Shown here in pieces: positions 1 through 12,200 of a stretch of 64,000 bases of DNA (within the stretch, counting starts at the first letter, position 1; each line of letters opens with the position of its first letter). Location: NCBI GenBank assembly GCA_023159155.1, contig JAJNNX010000030.1:1-64000 (forward strand), written 5' to 3'. The notes beneath the pieces were generated by a model. It was not told where the DNA came from. It searched no databases and saw only the letters and a program-made list of their open reading frames with translations. The translations under genes were made by a program, and so were the position numbers. The DNA comes from Ustulina deusta (Eukaryota; Ascomycota; Sordariomycetes; Xylariales; Xylariaceae).

Positions 1-146
1 AAAGTTAGAGTTTATAGGGTGGGTAGATATGGATTCTGTGTGTGTGGCTTCAGAGTTATGGGTTGGTCCGTACGTAGACTTTTTATTTTATTGCTATGTA
101 GGTCTAGAGTTTTTGCGGGTTTGCCAAGACTGTACTAACTGTTACA
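1..146 (-). mobile_element. Family A LTR, left-truncated by the window edge
   Basis: This is the reverse complement of the family A LTR seen complete at 50614-50854. The run TGCCAAGACTGTACTAAC followed by TGTTACA is the inverted LTR start, so the LTR's 5' end is at 146 and it runs leftward out of the window. It keeps GT- and CG-containing stretches that the plus-strand copy beginning at 168 has lost, so it is less RIP-mutated. No polypurine tract lies to its right (147-167). It is therefore either the 5' LTR of a minus-strand element extending left, or a solo LTR. Confidence 0.8.
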
Positions 147-167
147 GAACTAATACAAGGTTGTAGG

Positions 168-308
168 TGTAATAGTTAGTACAGTCTTAGCGAGACTTGC
201 AAGGACTTTAGACCTATATAGCGATAAAATAGAAAGTCTACGTACGGACTAACCTATAGCTCTATAGTTATATATATAAAGTTTATATCTATATATTTTA
301 TAAACTCT

Positions 309-341
<33 letters not shown>

Positions 342-405
342 TTTAAAATCTTTATTTATAATATTAATAAACTAGTTATAAAAGCTTACTTAATTAATTA
401 TAACA
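168..405 (+). repeat. Family A copy 1 (A1), 5' LTR
   Basis: 238-bp LTR that starts TGTAATAGTTAGTACAG and ends TTATAACA. It aligns end to end with the 241-bp LTR at 50614, including the central poly-T tract at about 310-338. The expected end GTAGCA reads ATAACA here, consistent with RIP. The five bases before it, GTAGG (163-167), are the presumed target-site duplication. Its partner copy is not in the window because the 3' end of A1 lies outside. Confidence 0.85.
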
Positions 406-1382
406 CTACTTTAAGCTTATTAATTATTTATTAATAAATATTTAATAAATATATATTTTTTATTTTGCTATAGTTAGCAAAACATAAATAAATTTTTTTT
501 TTTAGTTATATATTTAATATAAAAAATTATATATTTTATAATATAAACTTAACTTTAATATAATTTTAATAAAACTTTTAATTTTTATACTATTTAAAAG
601 CTAATAACTTATAAAAAACCTAACTTTAAATATTTTTATTTTATTTCTAGTTTTTAAACAATTAAAATAATTTTAATTTTTAAGTATAGCTAGCTTTTTA
701 TTATTAAACAATTTTAAAAAGAATTTTTTTATAAAAAAAAAAAAATTTAAGTATTAGATTTTTTTGCAAATATTTTAAACAAACTAATACTTAAAAAAGA
801 ATCTAAAAAAAATAAAAAATTAGGACCTAAAAGAGTAAAATTTGAACTAGAGCTAAAACAACCTAAAATAAATAATATATTTAGAAATATATTAATAAAC
901 GTTATAATTATATAGGCTTATAACTTTGTATTAGTTCTAATAAAACTTTTTTAATAAATAAAAAAATTAAAGGGCTAATTTTTAAATATGTTTACTTTAG
1001 TACTTTTAAAAAATAACTATAATTTAATAGTTAAAAGCATATTTAGAAGTACTAACTTTAAACTTTTTAGTTTTACTGCTTTATTTGCTTTTTATTTTAT
1101 TAGTTTATTTTTTAGCGCTTTAAACCCTATTTATACCAAAAAAGCTAAAATATAAAGAACTAATTCTAATAAGTTTATAAGAAATAAAGCCTTATTTAAT
1201 AATTAGGTTTATAAACTAGCAAAAAAGCTAAATAAAAATATTACTATGTTTTAAATTAAAAATAACTAACTTTAGTATATTATAAGCTAGTTAGAAAAAT
1301 ATACTAAAAAATTAATAAAAATATACTTTTATTTAATTAAAAAACTATTTAGTAGTATTACTAAAATAATTTAAGTTTTATT
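406..1382 (+). pseudogene. A1 leader and start of gag (RIP-dead)
   Basis: The segment is collinear with the internal region of the complete copy A4 (50855-51866): the same order of CTACTTTAAGCTTATTAATT, the ATATATTTTTTATTTT block, and the stretch ending ATAATTTAAG. No usable reading frame survives; stops are almost all TAA and TAG. By position this is the leader and the first part of gag. It breaks at 1382, where A2 entered, and resumes after 27705 at the matching point of the A4 template. That fixes the insertion site and gives TTATT on both sides (1378-1382 and 27706-27710). Confidence 0.75.
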
Positions 1383-1510
1383 TGTAATAGTTAGTATAGT
1401 TTTAGTAAGACCCGCAAGGACTCTAGACCTATATAGCAATAAGATAGGAAGTCTACGCACGGACTAACCTATAATTTTATAGTTATATATATAGAGTTTA
1501 TATTTACCTA
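1383..1510 (+). repeat. Family A copy 2 (A2), 5' LTR, left half
   Basis: The LTR starts TGTAATAGTTAGTATAG and is cut after TATTTACCTA by element B. The missing right half continues at 8668 beyond B. The five bases ACCTA occur at both junctions (1506-1510 and 8663-8667), the target-site duplication of B. This LTR is the 5' LTR of A2, whose 3' LTR is at 27470-27705. Confidence 0.88.
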
Positions 1511-1752
1511 TGTAAAAGGATTCAGCCGAATGGCCAGGAAATACTGTTTATTAACTAACTTAAAAAAAAAAAAAAAAAAGAAAACTTTGTAAGAACAGAG
1601 TTTCCGTAGCTATATAGCTATTAATATATTACTAATGCGGAGTTCTAACGCACTTCTTTAACGTACTTCTATAAAAAGTTCCGTAAGTTCCAGCGGAGAT
1701 CCAGAACTTCTATTAATTAGTAAAGCTCTTAAAGCTAGCCTTACCTGTAACA
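1511..1752 (-). repeat. Element B 3' LTR
   Basis: 242 bp, TGTAAAAGGATTCAGCC to CTTACCTGTAACA in plus orientation. It matches 8424-8662, where the same start reads TATAAAAAGATTTAGCT. Differences are mostly C-to-T or G-to-A. It contains a GC-richer core (1637-1735) with CGGAGTTC and TTCCAGCGGAG that escaped mutation better than the flanks. Confidence 0.9.
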
Positions 1753-1768
1753 TTATCCCCCTCCTTTT
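1753..1768 (-). other. Element B polypurine tract
   Basis: Read on the minus strand the bases next to the 3' LTR are AAAAGGAGGGGGATAA, a typical plus-strand-primer polypurine tract. It is one of the few G-rich runs left in element B. It decides that B lies on the minus strand, because nothing comparable abuts the other LTR. Confidence 0.75.
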
Positions 1769-1995
1769 CTGGCTCGGAAGCTATAAAATAGGTAATATAT
1801 AGCATATAAGCAGTAATTAATAGGTATAAAAAATGCGCTTTTTCTAAGCAATATACGCTTTTTTTAAATAATATATATTTTTTTTAAGCAATATATATAC
1901 CTGCTTAATTAATATATTGCTAGTATATACTAACCTATTTATTACTACTGCTTACTGTTTTAGCTAAGTTTATATAAATTTTTTTTAGTTTTTCT

Positions 1996-2026
<31 letters not shown>

Positions 2027-5000
2027 AGCAATAATATTAATTAATAAGTAGCTCTTTTTTTTTTTTGTTAAACATTCTTTTTTTGTTTTATTATAGGAGG
2101 TAGTATGTTTATTATATGCTTATTTTTATTATTTATCTAATATAAAGCAGCTTATATATATTTAGTAGCTAGTTTAGCTTTTGCTTTTTTGTTTTTTTAT
2201 TTTTTTACTGCTTACTAGCTGCAAACATACTGTTTTTGCTTTAGAACAAATATATAACTTTTATTTATAATATATCTAATATTTATATATTTTTATGTTT
2301 TAAAGTAAACAAAGTACTGCTTTTTTTTTGTTTTTTGTTTACTAATAAATAATTTAATATATTAGCTAGCTTATAAAATATTTTTGCTACTTTTATATAA
2401 ATATGCAAAGTTGGCTATTTTTAAGCTTAATATATATTTATATTTTATTAACTTATTATTTAAAAACTAGCAAGCAATATAAACATTATACTAGCCTAAA
2501 TAAAAACTTTAATTATTTATATAATATTATAAATTAATTGTTTGTTTATTGTTTTTCTATTGCTTATAATTGCTAACCTTTTTATTTATATATAGCTAGT
2601 TTATATACTTAAAATAATTATTATGTTTAAATACTTATTTAATAGCGCTTATATTTATAATTATTAGAATACTAATAATTAAGCGTTTTTTTTTTGCTTA
2701 TAAATAGTTTAATGTTTGCTAATTTATAATAGTAAGCATTAAAAAATAAAAAATTACTAATCTTAAAGCTAATTATTTAATAAGCTGTTTTTAATCTGTA
2801 CGTTAAATATAAATTAGTTGCTAATTTTTTCTAATATTAAAAAAAAACTTTTTTAAATATACTAGCTATTTTTTTGTTTAGTTATAGCTATTTATTTATT
2901 AATAAATATTAAACAAATAATTAAATATATTTAATAGTTTTTAAACATATAACTATAGCTATTAAACGTAATATAATAGCTACTAAGCATTATGTTTTAA
3001 ATATAAAATAATTTGCTAACAGTTCTATAACTATTAATAATTATTTAAGTATTATTAAACATATAATAAATATTTATATAAAATATTTATTTTTAAGCTT
3101 TAGTAGCTCGGCATTTACTAATAAGCTTAGTTTTTTTGTTTATATGTTTATTAAAAAATAGTCTAGTAATGCTTTAAGCTTTACTTATAAGCAGCTATAT
3201 TTTAATAAAATAAATAAAACTAGTAATAAAAATAAAAATAATATAAAAGTCTCGTAGCTTTATAGCTACTTAATCCTAGTTTTATAATATAGCTAAGCTA
3301 AAAATTAATATAAATGCCTTTGGTAGGCTTTTTTTTAGTTCTCCGCGCGCTTGATTTCTGTTTTTTAGCCTGTAATAACCTATAATATTAATAATAATAA
3401 TAAAAAAAAAATTTCTTAATTATAATATAAACTATACTAGCTTATTAGCTAGTTTATTTTTATTAGTTCTTTTTTTTAGCAGTAAAACTTTTATATATAT
3501 AAACATTTTTATATTTAGGTTTAAATTGCTTTAGAGCTATAATATTAGTAAAATTATTAAAGAGTTCTTATATAAGTTATTAATAATCGGCTTATTTAAC
3601 TCTAGCTTTATAGCAAATAGGCCTACCCCGGCTCTTTCTTTACTTGTTTTTTATTTATAGAATATTTTCTACCTAAAATTTATTACTTTTAAGTAGTACT
3701 ACTAGTAGTTATATATCTAGGTTAATTTATAATAAAAAAAATTTATAGCTACTTATTATAAAAATTTAATATAAAAACAGTTATATATTTTTTTAGAAAT
3801 ATTTAGCTTTACTATATAAAAGCTTATAACTTTAGTTATTTTATATTTAAAGTAAAACTACGCTAGTTTTTAGAAAGATTAATCTATAATAATATTTTTT
3901 AGGTTTAACTATACTTAATCTTTTTTTTAAAACAATTTATAGAACTATATTTATTATTAGTTATTTTTTTTATGTATTATTATACTATAGTTATAATAGT
4001 TTAAGCAAACTTTTAAATATTTTTTAATTATTAAATAAATATTTTAGCTAATATTTTTAGTTTTTTAGCTAGTATAAACAAACAAATTACTAGTTTAATC
4101 AGATTTATATAATATCTATATTAAACAAAAAATAAGCTTAGCCTTATTATAAAAAAATTTTTATTATTAATTATTAGTATTACGTCTAGTAGTAATATTT
4201 TTTAATCTAGTTATATATAAGCAATAAATATATAAAAATAAACTAGAACTTTTTAGTTAGCTTTTTTTGTAGCACTATTTGTTTTAAAATAATAAGCAAT
4301 ACTTAATTTTTATTTTATTTTAACTAGTTTATAAAAGTATTACTAAAAACTTTTTATTTAATTTGTTTTTTTATTACTAATAATTATTTTTTAAAATTTA
4401 TAAAAATATTAAAAGTAATATATAAACTATTTAATATATATTTTTATATTTATTAATTATATAGCTTTAATAATAACTATTTTGTTTAATCTATTAATAA
4501 TTATTATAATAAAAAATAAGTTATTATTTTTATTATGAAAAAATTTGTTATAAAATCTATAAATAGCTTGCTTTAGAACTATTTTAAAACTAGAAATAGC
4601 TTAAAAAAGCTTTATTTTTTATATTTTTAAATAGTTTTTTTACTATATATATTATAATTATTAATAAAGCAGTATACTATTTAATATATATTTAGCTAAA
4701 AATAGTTTTTAGCTAATATTATTATAATTTTTCTTTTTTAAATATTTTACTAATATTAAATTATAATAATTCTACATTAAGCTAGTTTAAAATAGCTTTT
4801 AGTTTAATACTTATATATAACTTTAATATTATAATATATTGTTTGTTTTAATTTTATATTTTAAAATATTAATATTTAAAAATTTTTTATTTATTTTTAT
4901 ATTTAGTAAGAATTTTTATTTATTATTTTTTATAGCTTTAATTATTAATTAGTAGTTAAAAACCTAATCTAGTATAATATTTTAAGTTTATTAGAAATCT

Positions 5001-8000
5001 TTATATATAAAAACTTAGTATTTTAAAAATAGTTTATTTTTTTAAAACTTTAATAAGTTTATTTTTATATTGCTATATAGTTTAAAAACTATTTATTTTT
5101 AGCAAAATAATATAAATTTTTTTTTAATAAGTTGTTTGTTTGTTTTTAAAAGCAAGTTTTGCTTTTTTTATAATAGAACGTTTAGCTAAGCACTATTTGT
5201 TTTTGCTTTATAAATAAATATAAACTTAAAATTAGCTAAAAATTCGGCTTACTTAACTTATTTTTTTAAAACTTTTTTTAAAGTTATAAAATATTTTAAG
5301 TTTTTATAGTTTAAAAATACTAAAAATATTTTTTTAAAACTTTATAGTTTATTATTTTATATATTTATATAATTTATAATTATTAAAAGTTCTTTATTAT
5401 AAATTTTATAATTGCTTTTTATAAATAAAAGTTTTTATAAAAAATATATTACTAAGTAAAAAAGTTTGTACTTGTTATATTAAAATAAATAATTGCTATA
5501 AGTTGCTTTAAAACAATTTATTTTTAATATTATAAGCTTGCTTAAATTAAATTAAGCAAAAACTAGTTTTAATATAAAAAATAACTTAAGCTATTTAAAA
5601 ATAATATTTTTTATATTTTTTTAGCAAAATAAAATCTTTTTTTTAATTAAAACTATAAGTAATACTATAATATTAATATATTTTAATATAAATTGCTTAT
5701 AAAAGTTTATAAAACTTAAAAAGTTTTTTATGCTTTTAAACAATTTAAAAGCTTCTTATTTATAAATAGCTTTTATTTTTTTTAAATTTATTTATATTTT
5801 TATTCTAGCTTTAATAATAAATTTTAAATATTTTATTATAGTTATTTTAAATTTATATTTATTAATATTAAAATATAAATTTGCAGCTTATAAAACGTTT
5901 AAGATCTGCTTTATTTTTTTTAAATAGTTTTTTTTTAATCCGCTTAACTATATTAAAATATTATTTATATATATAAAAATAAAAATATCTAAGTATAAAC
6001 ATAAAGCAGCGTTTATATAGCGCTAAAACGTGGCGAAAATATTAGATAGTCTAAAAAAGGTTACTAACTATTTAAACAGGCCGAACTTTGTACGAAAGGC
6101 TATTTTTTATTTATTTTCTTTTTTAATATATAATTTATAAAGAATTGCTTTAATATTAAGCTTTATAAACTAATAAGCTTTAAAAAAGTTCGCTAATATT
6201 TTTTTAATAAAAAAAAAAAGTATTTCTTTGCTTAGATTATAATATTAAACGCTTTATAATTAATACAAAAGTATAACCTTTTTTTTAGTTTTTTTATAAA
6301 AAAAACAAAAATACTTATAAATAAGCTATTAGCTTTAATATAACTTTTATTTAGTAGCTTTATTAGTATTTTTTTTAATATTACTAGTTTATTTTATAAT
6401 ATTTTATAAAAAGGCCTTTATAATATTTAAAGATCTGTTTTTTAAAAAGTTTATAAAAGTAGTATTTTATAATTAGCTTTTTTATAATATAAAAAAAGCT
6501 TATTTTTTATTGCTTTATTAAATAATAAAGCTTAATTTTTTAATTTTTTTAATAATTAAAATAGTAGTAAAGTTAGGTCTTTTAGTACTAAAGCTTTTAT
6601 AATATTTGCTAATATAATAATAAATATTAAAATATTAGCTGCTCTAGTATATTATAGCCTTTTTATTTCTATAATAAAAACTATTCTATTAAGTTAATAT
6701 ATATTATATATTTTTTTAATACTTTTAATCTATAAAATAAATCTAATCTTTTATATTTTAAAATCTCTAGTTTGTTTTATACTAATTATATATTTATAAG
6801 TAATATAAATTATTTTTAATTGTTTTATTTAAAGTTTTTTTAAAATAATATTATATTTTAAATAAAAAACCATATATATTAATATTTTCTATTAAAACTT
6901 ATTAATATTAAACTTAATATATATTATTTTATTAATAATTTTTTGTTTTATTATTGTTTTTTTTAGCCTTTTTGGGCTAATAAAAATATATAATAATTAT
7001 AAACATTAAACTAAAAAATTATTTATTATAGCTATATATTTATAATTTTAATTAACTATTATTTTAATAATTAATGTTTTATTATAAATAAAATTTATAA
7101 TAAAAAGTAGGCCGTTTATTAGTTATTTTAACTTTACTACTAAGCTTATAGAAATTAAATTTTTTATATATTTTTGCTAGCAACTAAAAATAAAAACTAT
7201 TTATTTTCTAAGTTTTTGTTATTTTTTATTTCTATGTTTTGCTTTACTGCTATACTAGCAGTTTTTATTCTACTTTTAGTTTTTATAAGTTGTTAAGCAA
7301 AAACAAACAGATATTTAGTAATAAAATAGCTGCTTTTTTTATATTGCAAGTATTGCTTATTTGTTTTTTGCTTGTTTATTTTTTTGTTTGCTACCTATTA
7401 AGCTTTAGGCTTGTTTTAAATAAAAAAAATTTTTTATTCTAATAAAAACTTGCTGCTTGCTCCCTAGTTAAAAAAATAATAAAAGCTATACTTTTTTAAA
7501 CAACTTATTATAATTATTATATTATATATCTATTTAATATAATTTAATAATAAATTATATAAAATTAGCTTATTTATTAGCTAAATATTAATAGCTTTTT
7601 TTAAAATAATAAGCTTTATAGTATTATTTTAAACAGTGCTATTTATATAAACAAAAGTTCTTTTTTATTTTAAAAAAAACATAAAAAATATTTTTAAATT
7701 TTACTTTAAAAAAAACAAATCTTAAACTAATTTTTTTATTTAATTAATATTAAAATAGTATTTATAAAAATATGCTATAAATTTAATAAGATTTTATATA
7801 TTAATATATTTTTTTATAATAAAGAATAGCTATATATTTGTTTTTATAAAACTATTAAATATTTTATTAATAATATAAAATTTATTAATATTTTTTTTAA
7901 TAAACTTAGTATTTTAAGCTAGCTTATACTTTATAGCTATTTTTTATATAAAAAACTTCATATAAAAACTAATAAACTTTTTAAGCTATTAAAATTTTTT

Positions 8001-8423
8001 TTTTTTAAAGTTGTTAGTAAAAAGTTTATTAATAAAATAAATAGTTTTTTTATTAAATATTTTTTAAATAAGAACTATTTTTAAAATTATTAGTATTAAA
8101 TTTATTATAAGATTTATTAAGATTTATAACTTATTACTAAAAAAAAAGTTGCTATAAAACTATTTAATTTTTATAACAAAATAATTAATATAACTTATTA
8201 AATCTTTTTATATTTATATAAAAATAAAAATAATTAAATTATTTATAGTACTAAGCTAATTGTTTAATTTTTATTTAATAATTTAAAATATTTAGTTACT
8301 AAATTTTTTAAAAACTGCTTACTAAAAAAGTAGCCCTTTTATAGCGTTTTTTATAATTTTTTTAGTACTATATAGCTAATAAACTATACTAATGCTGTTC
8401 GGGAAAAGCAAAATTAGTTAATA
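1769..8423 (-). pseudogene. Element B gag-pol, Ty3/Gypsy type, RIP-inactivated
   Basis: Minus-strand translation shows Gypsy landmarks through RIP-type stops. At 6100 down to about 5895 the reverse transcriptase block begins AFRTKFGLF. It continues to a catalytic box that now reads YINN at about 5975-5950, where YIDD is expected, so the metal-binding aspartates are lost. Around 4562-4440 the integrase core start reads FIDFITNF and is followed by a stretch fitting the usual KxxxYxxVVVDRLTK region. The order RT then integrase is that of Ty3/Gypsy. The part nearest 8423 is gag by position but I recognise no motif in it. Some short frames remain open on the plus strand (for example 7239-7442); they are antisense and not genes. 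Confidence 0.75.
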
Positions 8424-8662
8424 TATAAAAAGATTTAGCTAAATAGTTAAAAAATACTATTTATTAACTAATTTAAAAAAAAAAAAAAAATTTTTTTTGC
8501 AAAAGTAGAGTTTTTGTAGCTATATAGCTATTAATATATTGCTAACGCGGAGTTCCGACGTACTTTTCTGACGCACTTCCGTAAGAAGTTCCGTAAGTTC
8601 TAGCGGAGGTCCGGAACTTCTATTAATCGGCAAGGCTCTCAAGGCTAGCCTTGCCTGTAACA
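8424..8662 (-). repeat. Element B 5' LTR
   Basis: 239 bp matching 1511-1752. It keeps the better preserved GC-rich core (about 8547-8655) with CGGAGTTCCGACG and GGAGGTCCGGAAC, and ends CTTGCCTGTAACA. The end facing the element interior begins TATAAAAAG instead of TGTAAAAGG, consistent with RIP at the terminal CA/TG. Confidence 0.9.
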
Positions 8663-8775
8663 ACCTACTTTATAAACTCTGACTTTTTTTTCTTTTTTTT
8701 TTTTTTTTACTTTAGAGTTTTTGTTTATAGTATTAATAAACTAGCTATAAAAGCTTTATTTAATTAATTATAACA
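8663..8775 (+). repeat. A2 5' LTR, right half
   Basis: After the second ACCTA copy the family A LTR resumes with CTTTATAAACTCTGAC. It passes through the poly-T tract and ends TAATTATAACA at 8775, in register with the left half that stops at 1510. Family A leader sequence follows directly, which makes this a 5' LTR. Confidence 0.88.
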
Positions 8776-9025
8776 CTACTTTAAACTTATTAATTATTTA
8801 TTAATAAATATTTAATAAATATATATTTTTTATTTTGTTATAGTTAGTAAAATATAAATAAACTTTTTTTTTTATTTATATGCTTAATATAAAAAATTAT
8901 ATATTTTATAACTTAAACTTAACTTTAATATAATCCTAATAAAACTTTTAATTTTTATATTATTTAAAGGTTAATAATCCGTGAAAAACCTAACTTTAAA
9001 TATTTTTATTTTATTTTTAGTTTTT
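8776..9025 (+). pseudogene. A2 leader, left of element F
   Basis: 250 bp collinear with 50855 onward in A4 and with 406 onward in A1. It stops at AGTTTTT, where element F entered, and resumes at 23005 with AAATAATTAGAATAATTTT, the next bases in the A1 and A4 versions. TTTTT is duplicated at 9021-9025 and 23000-23004. No coding frame is visible. Confidence 0.8.
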
Positions 9026-9228
9026 TGATCGAAAGACTAATAGGTATATAAATAAAAATAATAAATTAAAAAAGAGTGGGTGCGTAGCAGAATATTAGAA
9101 GGTCTAATATATCTATGTGCAAGGTCTTACTTATAGGAGCACAGGCCACCTAGTGTGGACCTGTCCTAACCTAGGGCATAGGCCACTATTTAAGGTTGCT
9201 AGTTCAAGCCCTTTATAGGTCTCTATTA
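9026..9228 (-). repeat. Element F 3' LTR
   Basis: 203 bp beginning TGATCGAAAGACTAATAGG and ending GGTCTCTATTA in plus orientation. It matches the split LTR at 16845-16986 and 22939-22999. The segment 9074-9094 (TAGCAGAATATTAGAAGG; TAGTAAAATAGTAG in the other copy) resembles a tRNA A box. GCTAGTTCAAGCCC near 9200-9213 (GCTAGTTCGAGCCCC in the other copy) resembles a B box. The spacing of about 125 bp is longer than in a tRNA gene, so a tRNA or plain SINE origin is only a possibility. Confidence 0.8.
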
Positions 9229-12200
9229 AAATGCTAGGCATAAAAAAACTTTCTACTAACCTTAACAAATATTAACTATTTATATATATAAACAACTAAG
9301 GTTATCTTTTAATTATTTATATTTATATATTTTTACTTTTTTTTTTTTAAACAGCTACTATATTATACTAAAGTAGCCAATATTTTTTCTATTGCTATTT
9401 TAACTAATAGTTTAAGTAGTTTTATTATTTTTACTAATAATATATTCTTTAGTATATTTTTGTTAACTGCTTTCCTAATAATTGCTAGTTTAAGTGCGGT
9501 TTTAATAAAAGTTGCTAATTTAATTACTGTTTTAGGTACTATATTATTAGGTATTAATAGCTTAATTATTATTTTAGGTACAGATTTGATTAAAAGTATT
9601 TATTTTATAAAAATTAACTTAAAGGGGCTTATACCTTTGCATAATTTTTTTTAATATTTAAATATATTTTCTAAGCTTTTTTTTAGCTTGCGCTAAAAGC
9701 TAAGTTATAGCTTACGTTTATTTTAATAATCTTTAATAAAATCTTTTAAATAATAAAAATAATGCTTTAAATACTAAAACTTATGCTTATATTTCTACTT
9801 TTTTTATTTAATAAAATATTTAAACTTATTTTTATAATAATTAAAGCAATATTATATAATTGTTTTAATTTTATAAATATTTTTATTATTATCTAAGTTA
9901 GAATATTAATTAGCTTTTATAGGTCCAAATAAAAGTGCTATATATTTAAATAGATTATTATTATTTTTTATAAAGTATAACTAAGCTACTAATATTATAA
10001 GATATATTTAATAATATAATGAAAAATCTAGTTTATATGTTAGGTCCCCGATCTTTTGTTTAATAGTTTAAAGTCTAGCTTTTTGCTATAAAAACTTTTT
10101 TAAAAGTTTGCTAGGCAGATAGTAACTATTATATAAGCAAAAAAAAACTTTATCTTTTAGCTTAAATTAAAATATATAATATTTTTTATTAAACTGCTTT
10201 TTAGATTTTGCTATAGCAAAATCTATTGCTAGCTTAACGTTTTAACGCAAATATTTATATATATTTTATACTTTTTTAAAAGTATATTTATTAGTTTACT
10301 TAGTTATAATATTAAAAAATCCAGGTAGTTTAAATCTAAACAACTATTTATAAAAAGTTAATTATATAATATATAATTATATAAAATTAAAGTTTTATTA
10401 TAAAACTAGTATAAGTTTAACCTAATTAAACTTAGGTTATAAAAAGTTATAAAAATATATAGCTATTTTTATAGTTTAGTTTTTTTGTTTAAATAAATTA
10501 TTTTTTTGTAAGTAGTAAGCCATAATTATTAATAATTTAATATTTAAAGCTTTTTATATTTTTTTTTAAAACTTAGAAATAAATTTGCAATTTTAGTTAA
10601 ATATAATTTTTTTTAGAATATTTTAGTTGTTTAGTAGTAAATAATATATAAGCACAACAGTTTATTTTTTAGCTATATATTTTTTATTATCTAGTATTAA
10701 TAATATTTATTTAAATATATAATATAATATAGTCAATATATAATTATAAGTTTTATAGTAAGCTTTTTTTACAAGTTGCCAAAGTATACTAATTAATTTA
10801 ACTAAAGGCAAAAATAAAATAAAGTCTATTATAATTGTTTGTATAAATAGCGCATTTTTAAAACAAATAGGACGTAAGCTTTCTACTAGCTTTAGTTTAT
10901 CGATATAATTAAAGTTATATTTTAGGCAATATTTTATATATTTTTTAACTAGTTATAATTTATAATAAATAAAATAAAGTTTAAAATTTTTTATTATCTA
11001 GTTAGAACTAACGTAATATTTTTTTATTATATATTACTATAAATATTTGTTTAAGTATGCCGTATAAAATATAAAGTTATTTATTACTTTTGTATATATT
11101 ATAAATTAGCTTATCTATAATATAAAAAAAATGCCTAGCTTTAAAAAATATTTTAATATTTTTATTAATTTTTTGCTACTTATTTATTATTAATTTATTA
11201 AAGATCTTTTTTAGTTATATATCTATTTCATATACTAAACAAAAATTTTATTTTTATTTATTATTTATAATAGTTTTGCTTAAATATTTAATTATATTTT
11301 AAATTAAATTTAATATTATTAGTTTGTTTGTTTATTTTAGCTTACTATTTATATTTATTATATTTTGTACTACGCTTAGTTAATTAAATATATTAAAAAT
11401 ATAGTTTAACTAGCTTAAAAAATAATATATTTAGAATTTGTACTATAATAGGTAAATAACCAAGTTTATTAGCTTATTATTAATACAATTAATAACTAAC
11501 ATAATTAGTATTGTTTCATTTATAATATTTTTAGTAGCTAAATAATTAGTAAGCACTATAACTAGCTGCCTATTTAAATACACTATAATATAAAGCTTTT
11601 TTGCTATTTATATTAGATAAACAACTTTTAATTCTAAAAAGCTATACTCAGTTTCTGTTTATAAAATATATTTATTTTAATATATTACTAGTTCTATTTT
11701 TATAAAAAGTATAGTTTTATTTAATATTTATTTAAAGTTTTTTTTAATATAAAATATTATTACTTTAAAGCTTTGCTTAAAAAACCTATTTAGCTAAATA
11801 TATAAAATATAGTTAAAATTCTAATAATATAGTATAGTTTTAAAACAAATAGCTTTTTAGATTATATGAAAAAATATTAACTCTATTTAAGTTAGTTTAT
11901 AATAAGTTATATAAACATAGTGCTTTTGTTTTCTAGGGTTGTTATTAATAACTTTATTTTTTTGTTATTTTTTTACTAAAAAAGCTATTTTGTAATTTTA
12001 TAATAGTTTAGCTAGCTTGGCATAGTATGGCAAAAGATTACAAAAAAAGCTACTAGTACTAAAGTATTGTTTAAAAGTTTGTAAGTTTTTAAAAAAAATA
12101 AGCTATTTAAGAGCTTATATATATTCTTTAATAATAAATATTCTAAACGTATTAACCCAAAATTTAAAAAGTTCAACCAATAAATATTTAATAAAAAACT

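Larger units (their letters stand above)
1511..8662 (-). mobile_element. Element B: complete Ty3/Gypsy retrotransposon inserted in an LTR of A2
   Basis: A 7152-bp element bounded by LTRs of 242 bp (1511-1752) and 239 bp (8424-8662), with the 5-bp duplication ACCTA outside both ends. Orientation is minus. A polypurine tract reading AAAAGGAGGGGGATAA on the minus strand abuts the LTR at 1752, and reverse transcriptase and integrase motifs read on the minus strand in that order. The right-hand LTR ends start with TA where the left starts TG, the expected effect of RIP. The interior is too mutated to be active. Removing it rejoins the A2 LTR exactly. Confidence 0.9.

Noticed and set aside
1..405. 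A DNA transposon with long terminal inverted repeats
   Set aside because: The two arms are family A LTRs with retroelement leader sequence following one of them. The spacer is only 21 bp.
7239..7442. Short plus-strand frame in element B
   Set aside because: It lies antisense to the decayed gag-pol of B, is Phe/Leu-rich as AT-rich DNA gives by chance, and has no homolog I recognise.
9026..9228. A free-standing tRNA-derived SINE
   Set aside because: The same 203-bp sequence recurs at the other end of element F with a shared TTTTT duplication and Gypsy pol between, so it is an LTR. Only the promoter-like boxes remain of interest.
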